In this document: piece after piece, positions 1 through 8,248 of the stretch | Position numbering within the stretch: position 1 is the first letter of the stretch | Layout of the letters: every line of letters starts with the position of its first letter | NCBI GenBank assembly: GCA_035943635.1 | Contig: DASZBX010000070.1 | Coordinates: forward strand, 1-64,000 | From: DASZBX01 sp035943635 | GTDB lineage: Bacteria > Actinomycetota > Actinomycetes > Streptomycetales > Catenulisporaceae | Direction: 5' to 3' | DNA: 64,000 nucleotides | Program-made: the position numbers and the translations under genes | The notes under the pieces: generated by a model | The model's database searches: none | Told to the model about the DNA's origin: nothing | Seen by the model: only the letters and a program-made list of their open reading frames with translations

Positions 1-141
1 CCGCACGCAACGGCGCAGACGAGCGAGTATGAGCCGTCCCGTGCGGCGCGCCCATGCTCGGCGCTGACCGGATTCGCCGCACCTACCAGCACAAACCGGC
101 GGTCATGCCGTGGCCTTGACACATTCCCAAACACTGCCTAG
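1..141 (-). repeat. MITE-like element family A, copy 1 (cut by window edge)
   Basis: This is the right part of a roughly 202-base non-autonomous element, ending in the terminal inverted repeat whose outer bases are CACTGCCTAG at 132-141. The visible 141 bases differ from the matching part of the copy at 8612-8813 at only about two positions, so the copies spread recently. The ends read TA|GGCAGTG...CACTGCC|TA, the arrangement expected for IS5-like transposases that duplicate TA at CTAG targets. No transposase gene is present in the window. Orientation is given relative to the copy at 4570. Confidence 0.85.
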
Positions 142-233
142 CGCCTGCCTTTCCCGCGCTGGTTCTTCAGTCTCCGGTCCGCCGTCCACGCCCGGGTGGG
201 CGGCGGACCGGGTTCCACCGTTAGCATGCGAAT

Positions 234-866
234 ATGGGTGAAACGATCAGGGTCTGGTGCCTGCGCCATGCCGAATCCGAAAACGTGGTCGACGGCGCCG
301 CCGGGGTGTTGGAGTCGGCGCCGTTGACCGCGCGAGGCCGCGAACAGGCGGTCGCCGCAGCCCGGACCCTCGCCTCCGAGCCGATCACGCGAATCTACAC
401 GAGCACTGCCGCACGCGCGATCCAGACTGCCATGCCCATCGCCGCCGAAAGCGGCAGCAATGCCCGTAGGCTGAGTGAATCCGTCCCGGGCCTGGCCGAG
501 TTCGGAATCGGCCGCGCCGAAGGCAGCCGCGATCCGGAGATCCGGCGCCGGACGGCCCAGGTCCTCCGAGCGTGGGTCGTCGACTCAGATCTCGATCAGC
601 GTGTTGACGACGGTGAAACAGGGCACGAAGTCGTCACTCGGATGTCCGCGGCATTCGCCTCGATCGCCGCCGCGCATCCGGGGGAGACGGTCGCGATCGT
701 CGGCCACGTCGGCAGCCTCACCGTCGCGCTCAGCCGGCTCTGCGGCCTCGGCCCGGCGGTCTGGGGAACGCCGCTGCCGCACGCCGAACCCTTCCTGATC
801 GAGGGGGACGGCCAGGCCTGGCGATGCCCGGCCTGGCCGATCAGCCCGCCTCGATCAGCTCTTTGA
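234..866 (+). CDS. Histidine phosphatase family protein
   Basis: This 210-residue protein belongs to the histidine phosphatase (phosphoglycerate mutase-like) superfamily, which transfers phosphate through a catalytic histidine. The N-terminal RHxE signature is present as LRHAESE (R11, H12), and the second conserved histidine appears in IVGHVGS near residue 160. It is cytosolic, with no signal peptide or membrane segment. The substrate cannot be told from the sequence. The ATG at 234 has no strong ribosome site. Its last 26 bases overlap the convergent DUF72 gene, so the two 3' ends interlock. A second, unrelated family member lies at 21351. Confidence 0.85.
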   Translation: MGETIRVWCLRHAESENVVDGAAGVLESAPLTARGREQAVAAARTLASEPITRIYTSTAARAIQTAMPIAAESGSNARRLSESVPGLAEFGIGRAEGSRDPEIRRRTAQVLRAWVVDSDLDQRVDDGETGHEVVTRMSAAFASIAAAHPGETVAIVGHVGSLTVALSRLCGLGPAVWGTPLPHAEPFLIEGDGQAWRCPAWPISPPRSAL

Positions 867-1734
867 TTCGGGCTGCGGCCCGCTGAGCCGCGCCGGCGCA
901 GCATGTGTTCAGCACGACGTGGACCTCGTCGGCATGCCGACTCAGCTCGCGAGCGCGCAGCGCCCACCCGGCCAGCTCGTCATCCGGGTACTCATACCGG
1001 TACCGGTCCTCCTTGCCGCCCTCGCGCCAGTCGGGACTGCGCCCGTGCATCCGGATCACAGCCTTGTCGCAGGTCGTGGCAAGGATCGGCGGCACCGTGC
1101 CGGAATGGGCCTGCGGCATGTCCACGCAGACGAACGCGGCACCGTGCGCCCGCAGCAGCTTGAGCGTCGCAATCTGGTTTTCAGACACAGTCCACGACGG
1201 ATGCCGGAACTCGACCGCGGCCTGGAGAGGCGCGCACCGGTCGAGCGCCTGCTCAACTAGCCGCTTGCCGCGTTCGTCGCAGACATACCAGGGCGGGAAT
1301 TGCAGCGTGACCAGTCCCAGGCGCCCGGCCTGCCGCAGCGGCTCGACCGAGTCGTGGAACCGCCGCCAGGTCGCGTCGAGCAACTCCGCCGAGACGCTCT
1401 CGGCCGTCAACCACTCCCGCGCAGTCAGTGCGCGCAGGTCCGCCGGGAGCGTCGCCACCCGCGTGCGCTGGCCGGTGAGCAGCGAATAGGCCTTCACATC
1501 CATCACCAGCCCGGACTGCTCAGCGCACCCGGCCCACCCGAGTACGGTCTGCTCCCGGGGGATCGCGTAGTAGCTGGAATCGACCTCCACAAACGGAAAC
1601 CGGGCGGCGTAGAACGCAAGCCGCCCGGCTGGAGTGCGCACATCCGCCGGATACCAGCCGGACGCGATCAGGTCGCGGTCGGCCCATCCCGCCGTGCCGA
1701 CCAAGATCCGGGGCGCTGAGCTGGAGTCGTTCAC
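841..1734 (-). CDS. DUF72 domain-containing protein (YecE family)
   Basis: The 297-residue product has the start typical of DUF72 proteins: VGTAGWADRDL followed by a WYP motif near residue 27, then FxxVEVDSSYYAIP near residue 50. DUF72 proteins form TIM-barrel-like folds whose activity is not established. Later blocks, EFRHPSW and VCVDMP, also match the family. It is soluble and of normal family length. Its stop overlaps the 3' end of the phosphatase gene, and its start lies one base from the end of the DUF4235 gene, which is upstream on the same strand. The two may therefore be cotranscribed. Assignment is firm; biochemical role is unknown. Confidence 0.88.
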   Translation of the reverse strand: MNDSSSAPRILVGTAGWADRDLIASGWYPADVRTPAGRLAFYAARFPFVEVDSSYYAIPREQTVLGWAGCAEQSGLVMDVKAYSLLTGQRTRVATLPADLRALTAREWLTAESVSAELLDATWRRFHDSVEPLRQAGRLGLVTLQFPPWYVCDERGKRLVEQALDRCAPLQAAVEFRHPSWTVSENQIATLKLLRAHGAAFVCVDMPQAHSGTVPPILATTCDKAVIRMHGRSPDWREGGKEDRYRYEYPDDELAGWALRARELSRHADEVHVVLNTCCAGAAQRAAARIKELIEAG

Positions 1735-1989
1735 TCAGGCGTGGTCTTCGGCGAGGCCGATCGTCTCCGGCTTCACGCTGGCGCGTTCCACGACCGCATG
1801 GATCACGGCGAACACGGCGCCTTGCAAAGCGGCGGCGATCAGCACCTCCCGCCAACTGCGGGTCGTGTCGGTGGATTCGGGCACCTCGCGGCCGCGGTCG
1901 AGCTTTTTCCACGCCCGCTTGAACAGGGCGCTGCCGGCCACACCGGCGGCTATTCCGACCGGCTTGAATGCGATCTTGCGTCCGTTCAC
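1735..1989 (-). CDS. DUF4235 domain-containing protein
   Basis: This is a short 84-residue protein of the actinobacterial DUF4235 type. It has an N-terminal hydrophobic stretch (GIAAGVAGSALF), a basic patch KRAWKK and a second hydrophobic helix (VLIAAALQGAVFAVIHAVVE), suggesting a small membrane-associated protein. I chose the GTG at 1989 because AGGAGG lies about eight bases upstream. The reading frame stays open further upstream but that part has no family character. It directly precedes the DUF72 gene on the same strand. The family has no known function; it is common next to stress and envelope genes. Confidence 0.8.
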   Translation of the reverse strand: MNGRKIAFKPVGIAAGVAGSALFKRAWKKLDRGREVPESTDTTRSWREVLIAAALQGAVFAVIHAVVERASVKPETIGLAEDHA

Positions 1990-2033
1990 GGTCCGTCTCG
2001 CCTCCTGTCTCGCTCTCGTCGATCTTATCCGGG

Positions 2034-2207
2034 TCAGTCGTGAACTACCTGGTAGATGCCATAGATGACGCCCGGGACGTGCCCGAGTAGCTGGAGCAGG
2101 AACGCCCAGAGCACCTTCAGGCAGGGGCCCTCCTTGATCAGCACCGCCAGGAACGGCAGGAACAAGCACAGAATCACCAGCAACGTCTTGACCACGGCGA
2201 TCTCCAT
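2034..2207 (-). CDS. YqaE/Pmp3 family small membrane protein
   Basis: This 57-residue protein matches the Pmp3/YqaE (UPF0057) family. It has two hydrophobic segments, VVKTLLVILCLFLPFLAVLI and LLQLLGHVPGVIYGIYQ, separated by a short loop. The motif G-x-x-P-G-x-I-Y in the second helix is typical. Family members are stress-induced membrane proteins thought to affect membrane potential. The ATG at 2207 gives the usual family length; an upstream ATG would add ten atypical residues. The loop reads KEGPCLKVLWAF, where many homologs carry a G-x-G segment. It points the same way as DUF4235 with a 44-base gap. Confidence 0.82.
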   Translation of the reverse strand: MEIAVVKTLLVILCLFLPFLAVLIKEGPCLKVLWAFLLQLLGHVPGVIYGIYQVVHD

Positions 2208-2381
2208 CCGCTCGGCGGGCATCGGCCCGAGCGCCACCCGTGAACCCGGGAGCGCGATTGACGGGATCCGGATGCCCGATCAACGCTGTTCAAACCAGGG
2301 CGCGCGGCGGATCGGCGTTCGGCTGCCGGATGGCGAGCAGATGGCGGTGTCCGCGCGACGGCGATACCGAGGACGCGCGGG

Positions 2382-2837
2382 CTAGGCCTTCCAGGTGGCG
2401 CTATGACGCGTGTTCGCCGCGGGCGGGGTGACGCCAGGCGGCGTGACGGGCGCTGTCGCCGGGGTCGGCGTCCGTGTCTTCGCGGCGGTCCCCGGCCGGT
2501 CGACGCCTTCCACGACGGTGCAGATCCCGTAGACCCGGTCGTAGGCGGTCCAGCCGTTCACCCGCCCGCGGTTGTTGCTGATCTGCACGCGCGACTTGCT
2601 GCGGGCCAGCGCCGAGACCAGGTGCAGGTAGACCGTCCCGGCGACCTTCGCCAGCACGATGTCGCCGACCTCGACCAGGGCCGGATCGACCGGGGCGACC
2701 GTGACCAGTTGGCGGCTGCGCACCAGCGGGACCATCGAGGAACCGGTCGGCCGGAACCGCACCACCGCCCCGGCGGCCACTCGTCCGGCGACCGCGTCCA
2801 TAGCTCCCATCCCCGCCTCATCGTGCGTCGTTCGCAT
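2382..2837 (-). CDS. S24/S26-type serine protease-like protein
   Basis: This 151-residue protein resembles the peptidase S24/S26 (LexA/signal peptidase) fold. The nucleophile block is RPTGSSMVPLV (S34 before M35) and the general base is K64 in DIVLAKVAG, giving the Ser-Lys dyad. A GD-x-V element precedes the lysine, as in the family. There is no DNA-binding domain and no transmembrane helix, so it is neither a normal LexA nor a membrane signal peptidase. The C-terminus (residues 118-145) is Pro/Thr-rich and likely disordered. Start 2837 (ATG) was chosen over upstream in-frame codons because homology begins just after it. Target unknown. Confidence 0.68.
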   Translation of the reverse strand: MRTTHDEAGMGAMDAVAGRVAAGAVVRFRPTGSSMVPLVRSRQLVTVAPVDPALVEVGDIVLAKVAGTVYLHLVSALARSKSRVQISNNRGRVNGWTAYDRVYGICTVVEGVDRPGTAAKTRTPTPATAPVTPPGVTPPAANTRHSATWKA

Positions 2838-3099
2838 GATTCGCCAGGGGTTTTCCCGCCGGTCGGCGAGAGATCCGCAGGTCACCGTGGGAGACTGGCG
2901 AGCGGAAAGAATTGACCGAAACGCGCCAATCCGAACGGCCCGTCGGCTACGAAGGGGGGGACATGGAGCTTCGTGTGCTGGAGGAGTTCTGGCCCAGCCG
3001 CCGGATGTGGTGCTTCGACGAGATGTGTCCGCGCACGCGCGCTCAGCGCCGCCCGCGGTAATCCGTATACCCCTCAACACATCCAAGGGAAAAGCACCC

Positions 3100-3588
3100 G
3101 TGTCCGTTACAGATCAGTACCTTGTCAACAACGAGGCCTACGCCGCCGCCTTCACCGGCCCGCTGCCGCTGCCCCCGGCCGGTCACGTCGCGGTTCTCGC
3201 CTGCATGGACGCCCGGATCAACGTCTACGGCGTGCTGGGCCTGAAAGAGGGCGAGGCGCACGTCATCCGCAACGCCGGCGGAGTGGTGACCGAGGACGAG
3301 ATCCGCTCGCTGGCGATCAGCCAGCGGCTGCTCGGCACCCGGGAGATCATCCTGATCCACCACACCGACTGCGGCATGCTGACCTTCACCGACGACGCGT
3401 TCAAGCAGTCGATCCAGGAGGACACCGGGATCAAGCCGTCCTGGGCCGCCGAGGCCTTCCCGGACCTGGACGAGGACGTGCGGCAGTCGATCAACCGGAT
3501 CAAGAGCAGCCCGTTCATCCCGCACACCGACTCGGTCCGCGGCTTCGTCTTCGACGTGGCGACCGGCCGGCTGGCCGAGGTGAAGTGA
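3100..3588 (+). CDS. Beta-carbonic anhydrase
   Basis: The product interconverts CO2 and bicarbonate in the cytosol. The 162-residue length and the text VACMDAR-like C35-M-D37-A-R39, the block HVIRNAGGVVTEDEIRSLAISQ and IHHTDCGML fit the compact beta class exemplified by Mycobacterium tuberculosis Rv1284, whose sequence I recall as very similar. Zinc ligands would be C35, H88 and C91, with the D37-R39 dyad. The start is GTG at 3100, preceded by AAGGGA at 3085-3090. It stands alone and is followed by a perfect 14-bp hairpin at 3611, so it is probably monocistronic. Confidence 0.93.
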   Translation: MSVTDQYLVNNEAYAAAFTGPLPLPPAGHVAVLACMDARINVYGVLGLKEGEAHVIRNAGGVVTEDEIRSLAISQRLLGTREIILIHHTDCGMLTFTDDAFKQSIQEDTGIKPSWAAEAFPDLDEDVRQSINRIKSSPFIPHTDSVRGFVFDVATGRLAEVK

Positions 3589-3610
3589 CCGGTCGGTGAG
3601 ATGACCGCGG

Positions 3611-3656
3611 CGAAGGCCGACGGGCGGCGCGGTGCGGCGCCTCCCGTCGGCCTTCG
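3611..3656 (+). terminator. Hairpin terminator after carbonic anhydrase gene
   Basis: A perfect 14-bp stem (CGAAGGCCGACGGG at 3611-3624 pairing with 3643-3656) encloses an 18-base GC-rich loop, starting 22 bases after the carbonic anhydrase stop codon. There is no U-tract, as is usual for terminators in very GC-rich actinobacteria. Confidence 0.7.
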
Positions 3657-4022
3657 TCCGTTCATAGCAGTTGACCGGCCCGGATCACGCGGTGTGACGG
3701 AAACCGGCCCGGGCCTTGATTGACGGGCCCGGTGAACACTGATAGTCATGGAGTGTGAAACCCGTCCGGCTGACCACGCGCGGCCACATCGACTTCGGTC
3801 GAGTGTGGTCCTCTTCGTGTAGCCGTTGACCCTGACGCGGCAAGATCGCGTCGCCTTCATCTCCCGGTTTCCCGGTAGTCGATCACAGTAGCCCGGCGGT
3901 TTCGGCCGCGGGCGCAGACTTGTGCCCGTCCGTCGACGGGTGCGCGAGTCTGTGTGGCTGTGGGTCTGTGGCTGATCGCCGTCATGTTCATCGCCATTGC
4001 ACTGAAGGGTTTCGGTTTCACC
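3657..4022. other. Intergenic region with a UUCG hairpin
   Basis: No convincing gene was found between the terminator and the GNAT gene. Positions 3784-3808 can fold as CCACA-t-CGAC closed by a TTCG tetraloop and GTCG-ag-TGTGG, a stable small hairpin that could end a transcript or act in a 5' leader. The in-frame extension of the GNAT gene back to 3954 would encode a hydrophobic stretch, which I consider accidental. Confidence 0.4.
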
Positions 4023-4517
4023 ATGACCGCACTAGCGCTGCCCAAGCGCGAAGTTAAGACAGTACACGCATACGAAGACGACTCGGCGCTCGCATCCCTG
4101 CTCGGCGCGCTGCTCGCCGACCCGGACGGCTCCGTGGACCGCGGGATGCTCGAGGAGTTCGGTTCGCCCTGGGGCTCGGACTTCGCCTACCTGGGCGGCG
4201 GCGACCTCGTGCTGCTGAGCGAGGGCGGCCGGGCGGTGGCCGGCGGCGCCTACCGCCGGTACGACTCGACCACCGCCCAGCTCGGCTGGCTGTGGACCCG
4301 GCCGGACCGCCGGCGGACCGGGCTCGGCCGGCAGGTGCTCGGCGAACTGGAGTCCAGCGCGATCTGGCGCGGCTACGACCGGGTGTACGCGGTGGCCGGC
4401 CCCGGCCAGAACAGCGCACGCGAGCTGTTCGCGGTCGGCGGGTACCGTGCGGTCGGGCGCCGGGTGTCCGAGGACGAATACCTCGGCTTCGTCCGGATGG
4501 TCGGCTGGGAGGACTGA
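4023..4517 (+). CDS. GNAT family N-acetyltransferase
   Basis: This 164-residue protein carries a GNAT acetyltransferase fold, which moves acetyl groups from acetyl-CoA to an unidentified amine. The acetyl-CoA loop appears as RPDRRRTGLGRQVLGELE (R/Q-x-x-G-x-G/A form), preceded by the beta-strand AQLGWLWT and followed by VYAVAGPGQNSARELFAVGGYRA, the usual distal motif. The start is uncertain: ATG 4023 gives a normal family length, while an upstream GTG at 3954 would add 23 hydrophobic residues. It lies 53 bases before repeat copy 2, which may provide its 3' end. Confidence 0.8.
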   Translation: MTALALPKREVKTVHAYEDDSALASLLGALLADPDGSVDRGMLEEFGSPWGSDFAYLGGGDLVLLSEGGRAVAGGAYRRYDSTTAQLGWLWTRPDRRRTGLGRQVLGELESSAIWRGYDRVYAVAGPGQNSARELFAVGGYRAVGRRVSEDEYLGFVRMVGWED

Positions 4518-4569
4518 CCGGCCGGGCGCGCGGCGCTGTGGCCGCCGGTTACGCCGTGTGCGCCGGGAA

Positions 4570-4771
4570 CTAGGCAGTGTTTGGGGATGTGTCAAGGCCA
4601 CGGCATGACCGCCGGTTTGTGGTGGTAGGTGCGGCGAATCTGGTCAGCGCCGAGCATGGGTGCGCCGCACGGGACGGCTCATACTCGGTCGTCTGTGCCG
4701 TTGCGTGCGGTGCGGCCAGGCGACGGCGATCACCGGATTCGCGCCTTGAGACATTCCCGAACACTGCCTAG
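4570..4771 (+). repeat. MITE-like element family A, copy 2
   Basis: This 202-base element starts and ends with CTAG. The terminal inverted repeats run about 28 bases, from CTAGGCAGTGTTTGGGGATG at the left to its mirror at 4744-4771 with a few mismatches. No protein-coding signal is credible: open frames appear on both strands simply because the element is GC-rich and palindromic. It separates the GNAT gene from the DUF5988-like gene. Copies also occur at 1, 8612 and 34133. Confidence 0.88.
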
Positions 4772-4838
4772 CGCCCGAACGGCCGTAGCGCGGCCCCGCC
4801 GGCTCGCCGAACCCGACCGGCGGTGCTGCACTGGAGAG

Positions 4839-5063
4839 GTGAGCGAACTCAAGCCCAACGCCGTGCTGCGCGGCGGCCCGCAGCCGGTCGGCCCGCGCCA
4901 GGTGCGGCTGAGCGAGTCGGCCGACCTGCGCACATGGCAGGCCGCGGACGGATCCGGCGCGCACGTGTGGAGCCGGACCGGCCAGTTCGAGGAGTTCGCC
5001 GGCGGCCTGCTGCGCGTGTACGCGTACACCGGCCCGGCCGAGGAGCCGCCGAAGATCGGCTGA
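4839..5063 (+). CDS. Small protein resembling DUF5988
   Basis: A 74-residue product starting at GTG 4839, preceded by CTGGAGAG. It begins AVLRGGP, continues with a central RLSES region and ends in a block reading SRTGQFEEFAGGLLRVYAYTGP. This order (LRGGP near the N-terminus, short polar middle, phi-R-V-Y/F near the C-terminus) recalls the actinobacterial DUF5988 family, which often sits beside natural-product genes. That link is from memory of the family pattern and is not certain. It begins 67 bases after repeat copy 2, so its promoter may lie at the element boundary. Function unknown. Confidence 0.55.
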   Translation: MSELKPNAVLRGGPQPVGPRQVRLSESADLRTWQAADGSGAHVWSRTGQFEEFAGGLLRVYAYTGPAEEPPKIG

Positions 5064-5167
5064 GCCGCTGATCAAGGACGCCGGGCGCCGCGCGACGCCG
5101 CGCGGGCCGCCCGGCGCGCCCTCGCGCCGCCGAAATCCGCTGGTCCGCCGCTGCGGGGCATGGCACG

Positions 5168-5937
5168 ATGGTGGTCATGAACGGCACGGCGGCCCAGGCG
5201 GCGCGAGAAAGCCTGCGCGGGCTCGCCCTGGGCGACGGATTCGGCGACCAGTGGTTTCCGCGGCGCAATCCGGCGGCCGCCGAGATGATCCGAGACCGGC
5301 AGATCCCTACCGCGGCCCAGTGGCGCTGGAGCGACGACACCGCGATGGCGCTGAGCGTGCTCCAAGTGCTCGAACACGAAGATGACGGCCGGATCGACCA
5401 GCGCCGCTTGGCCGGGTTGTTCGGCACGTCGTTCGTGCAGGACACCGGCCGCAAGTACGGCCCCGGGATGCGCAGACTGCTGCCCCGGCCGGCCGAGCAC
5501 CCCGAGCTGTGGCCGGAACTGACCCAGAACCTGTTCGACGGCCAGGGCAGCCTGGGCAACGGCGCCGCGATGCGGGTCGCCCCGCTCGGCGCCTGGTTCC
5601 GGGACGGCATGACGGCCGCGGCCGCGCTCGACCCGGACCTGTCCGCGACCGAGGCGGCTGGAATACTGGGCAGCGGGAAGAAACTGCGCGCGGACGACAC
5701 CGTGCCGTTCGCGCTGTGGAGCGCCGCCCGGAACCTCGGCGACCTGGCCGGCGCGCTCTGGTGCACGGCCGAGGGCTCGGCGACGTCGACACCACCTGCG
5801 CGATCACCGGCGGGGTGGCCGCCGCGCGCACCGGCCCGGCCGGCGTGCCCGACCTGTGGTGGGAACGGTGCGAGCCGCTGCCGCCATGGACCTTCCGGGC
5901 CCGGGGCGCGGGCCCGACCGACGTATCCGACCACTGA
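5168..5937 (+). pseudogene. ADP-ribosylglycohydrolase, frameshifted and internally deleted
   Basis: The N-terminal part is a recognisable ADP-ribosylglycohydrolase, with LGDGFGDQWFP near residue 21 and WSDDTAMALSVLQVL holding metal-binding aspartates. After about residue 205 the frame breaks: GAGGGCTCGGCGACGTC at 5771-5787 lacks one base compared with the expected codons. The family ending (GLGDVDTTCAITGGVAAARTG, then WWERCEPLPPW) continues in another frame to the stop at 5937. In addition, the segment joining DPDLSATEA to GILGSGKKLRADDTVPFALW is much shorter than in intact enzymes, so a central block was lost. It is therefore unlikely to encode a working protein unless the base is a sequencing error. 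Confidence 0.78.
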
Positions 5938-5949
5938 AAGGACCCACCG

Positions 5950-6468
5950 ATGGACCAGCTCACCGAGGCGGACGTGCGCGAATCGTTCCTGAACTGCTCG
6001 AAGGGGGACGCGAAGAAGCTCACGCTGCCCGGTCCGCTGGCCGACATCGAGTGGTCGGAGCTGGACTTCCTCGGCTGGCGCGACCCGAAGGCGCCCGAGC
6101 GGGCCTACATCGTCGCGCCGCTGGACGGCCGGATCGTCGGGATCGCGCTGCGCAGCTCGTCCAAGTCCGGCGGCAAGAGCCTGATGAAGAGCACGATGTG
6201 CTCGATCTGCCTGACCGTGCACGCTTCTTCCGGTGTGTCGCTGTTCACCGCCCAGCGGGCCGGGGCGTCCGGCCGCGGCGGCAACTCGGTCGGTACGTAC
6301 ATCTGCAGCGACCTGCAGTGCTCGCGCTATGTCCGCGGCCGGCTGAAGTCCGAGGCGGTGTACTCGCTCGGCGAGACAATCGACGTGGAGACCCGGATCG
6401 AGCGCCTGCGGGACAAGATCGACCAGTTCACCGCGAAGGTCGCCGGGCAGTACGCGGCCGGGTCGTGA
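5950..6468 (+). CDS. FBP domain-containing protein (treble-clef zinc finger)
   Basis: This 172-residue protein matches the actinobacterial FBP family (C-terminal treble-clef zinc finger related to fibronectin-binding protein and elongation factor G-binding proteins). The zinc site is visible as C-S-I-C (MCSICLTVHAS, near residue 79) and C-S-D-L-Q-C-SRYVR (near 120). The N-terminal half contains ADVRESFLNCSKGDAKKL and the C-terminus a helical region. The family is inferred to bind the ribosome or translation factors. It follows the broken ADP-ribosylglycohydrolase by 12 bases and overlaps the next small gene by four bases, suggesting coupled translation. Confidence 0.82.
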   Translation: MDQLTEADVRESFLNCSKGDAKKLTLPGPLADIEWSELDFLGWRDPKAPERAYIVAPLDGRIVGIALRSSSKSGGKSLMKSTMCSICLTVHASSGVSLFTAQRAGASGRGGNSVGTYICSDLQCSRYVRGRLKSEAVYSLGETIDVETRIERLRDKIDQFTAKVAGQYAAGS

Positions 6469-6680
6469 CCGGGTCGGCGACCGCGACGACCACGCTGTGG
6501 GGCGTTCCGGTCGCCTACTCCCAGGACGTCAGCCGCGAGCTGCTCGAATACCTGCCGAAGACTGTCCTGGGCCGGCAGTACTCGAGGGCGATGCCGAACG
6601 GCGATTTCGCGGTCGCGTACGACGAACTCGTCCGCTACCGGGGCAGGCTCGCGGACATGGTCAAGCGGGTGCGGCCGTAA
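6465..6680 (+). CDS. Small hypothetical protein overlapping the FBP gene
   Basis: A 71-residue open frame starts at the GTG of a GTGA overlap with the FBP gene stop. The sequence contains LWGVPVAYSQDVSRELLEYL and ends in basic YRGRLADMVKRVRP. I recognise no family. It is soluble, with no signal or membrane segment. The four-base overlap and normal GC-rich third positions argue that it is translated together with the FBP protein. Confidence 0.5.
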   Translation: MTGSATATTTLWGVPVAYSQDVSRELLEYLPKTVLGRQYSRAMPNGDFAVAYDELVRYRGRLADMVKRVRP

Positions 6681-6787
6681 CCGTACCCGCAACCGCGGGC
6701 GGCCGCCGACCGGACCATGCACCCGCCTCGCCGATCGGCGGCCTGACACGTCATTACATGTCAGTACCAGCGGGAAGGATGGGGACC

Positions 6788-7987
6788 ATGACGCGCTACT
6801 CCTATGACGCCACCGACCGCGCCCTGATCGCCTCGTGGGCCACCGGCCGGGGCGATCTGGCCCACACCGTCGCCCGCTTCCCACCCGACTCGACCGGCAA
6901 CGAGGCCCTGGACATCGCCGCCGCGCTGGCCGCGCTGTCCACCGCGCTGTGGCGGTCGTACACCCACCCGGCGGTCGCCGCGGGCGATCCGGAGGCGGTC
7001 GACACGGAGGCCTGGCGGCGCGCGGAGAGCCGGGCGGCCTTCGCCATGGTCCCGGACTGGGTGGCCCGGCCGAACCTGCCGGCCGCGGACGGCTCGCTGC
7101 TGATGGCGTACGACCGGGTGGAGGAGAACGCGCACCTGGTCGGGCGGGCGCTGCACGCGGTCGGCGACCCGGAGCTGACCGAGTCGGTGGCGGCCGAGGT
7201 GGAGGTGGAGATCGCGGCGGTGCAGAGCGCGGAGCTCGGGGACCTCGGCGGCCGGGCCCAGCAGGCCGTGCTGCTCACCCGCGCGGACGCCTCCCCGGTG
7301 CAGGTCGCCGCAGCGCACGAGTTGCTGGCCGCGGACCCGCTGGGCACGATCGAGGTGTTCACCGACCTGGACCCGACCGCCGCCGCGGTGGCCGCCGCGC
7401 ACTGGCTCGGCGCCGCGGCCGAGGTGGCCGCGGACCGGGCCGGGATCGACCTGAGCCAGGTGGTGGCCGAGGCCGACGACATCGAGTCGCTGTGCGTGCA
7501 GACCCCGACCCTGGTGTTGGAGCGGCTGAGCATCGGGGAGAGCCCGCGGGCGATCGTGATCGACCTGATCGAGGACGCGATGCACGTGGCCGAGGGGCTG
7601 CTGCGCGACCCGGGCGAGATCGTCGCGCGGGTGGCCGAGATCAATCAGCAGGCCGCGGAGCTCGGCGAACTCGGCGAGGAGGTGCGCCAGTCGATGCTGA
7701 CCGAGTTCCGGGCCACCGCGCTGGACCCGGCCCGCCCGGCCCTGGACCTGCTCGAGGACCTGCTCGGCGGGATCCGCGGCTGCTGGCTGCTGTTCCACGA
7801 GCACGCCGAGTTCGTGGAGGGGCTCGCGGACGACGAAGACGAGGGCGACGAGGCCGAGGGCGGGGCCGGGACTCTGGCCCAGGAACTGGAGGACGACTCC
7901 GCGCTGGCCGAGGAGAGCGAGCGGATCGACGCGGAGTTCCTGGCCGAGGTCCGGGCCGCCGCACAGGCCGGGTCGTTCCTGCTCTGA
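6788..7987 (+). CDS. Acidic helical hypothetical protein
   Basis: A 399-residue protein of unknown function. ATG 6788 is preceded by GGAAGGATGGGG; an in-frame ATG at 6758 is also possible. The sequence is rich in Ala, Glu, Asp and Leu, predicted almost all alpha-helical and very acidic. Residues roughly 355-385 form a low-complexity acidic run (ADDEDEGDEAEGG). There is no signal peptide, no metal or nucleotide motif, and no family I know. It stands alone between the FBP pair and the oxidoreductase remnant. Codon use is typical of the window, so I regard it as a real gene. Confidence 0.65.
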   Translation: MTRYSYDATDRALIASWATGRGDLAHTVARFPPDSTGNEALDIAAALAALSTALWRSYTHPAVAAGDPEAVDTEAWRRAESRAAFAMVPDWVARPNLPAADGSLLMAYDRVEENAHLVGRALHAVGDPELTESVAAEVEVEIAAVQSAELGDLGGRAQQAVLLTRADASPVQVAAAHELLAADPLGTIEVFTDLDPTAAAVAAAHWLGAAAEVAADRAGIDLSQVVAEADDIESLCVQTPTLVLERLSIGESPRAIVIDLIEDAMHVAEGLLRDPGEIVARVAEINQQAAELGELGEEVRQSMLTEFRATALDPARPALDLLEDLLGGIRGCWLLFHEHAEFVEGLADDEDEGDEAEGGAGTLAQELEDDSALAEESERIDAEFLAEVRAAAQAGSFLL

Positions 7988-8248
7988 GGCGGGCCGGCAC
8001 ATGGTGGCCCTGGCAGATCCGTGACACCATGGCCTGCGTGCACGCCGACAGCCGGAGGGGACGGGACGCGCGGTGGCGGGAGTCGGAGCAGTGCGGCGCC
8101 GGAACCAGGGGCGGGTCCGGGAGGCGGGGCGGGGGCGGACGGGCTGCTTCGGGAGTCACCCGGGTGAGGCCCGGGGCCGGTGTCACCCGGGCGCCACGCA
8201 GTCCGTCCGGCCCCGCGGCATGATCGCCGGGCGCGGGCGGGGCCGATC

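Noticed and set aside
3954..4022. Hydrophobic N-terminal extension of the GNAT gene (a membrane-anchored acetyltransferase)
   Set aside because: The extension lacks a ribosome site, and homology-like sequence begins only after ATG 4023; the hydrophobic run is probably accidental.
4577..4771. 64-residue open frames on both strands inside the family A elements
   Set aside because: Both strands give similar-length frames in every copy because the element is palindromic and GC-rich; there is no ribosome site and no protein-like composition.
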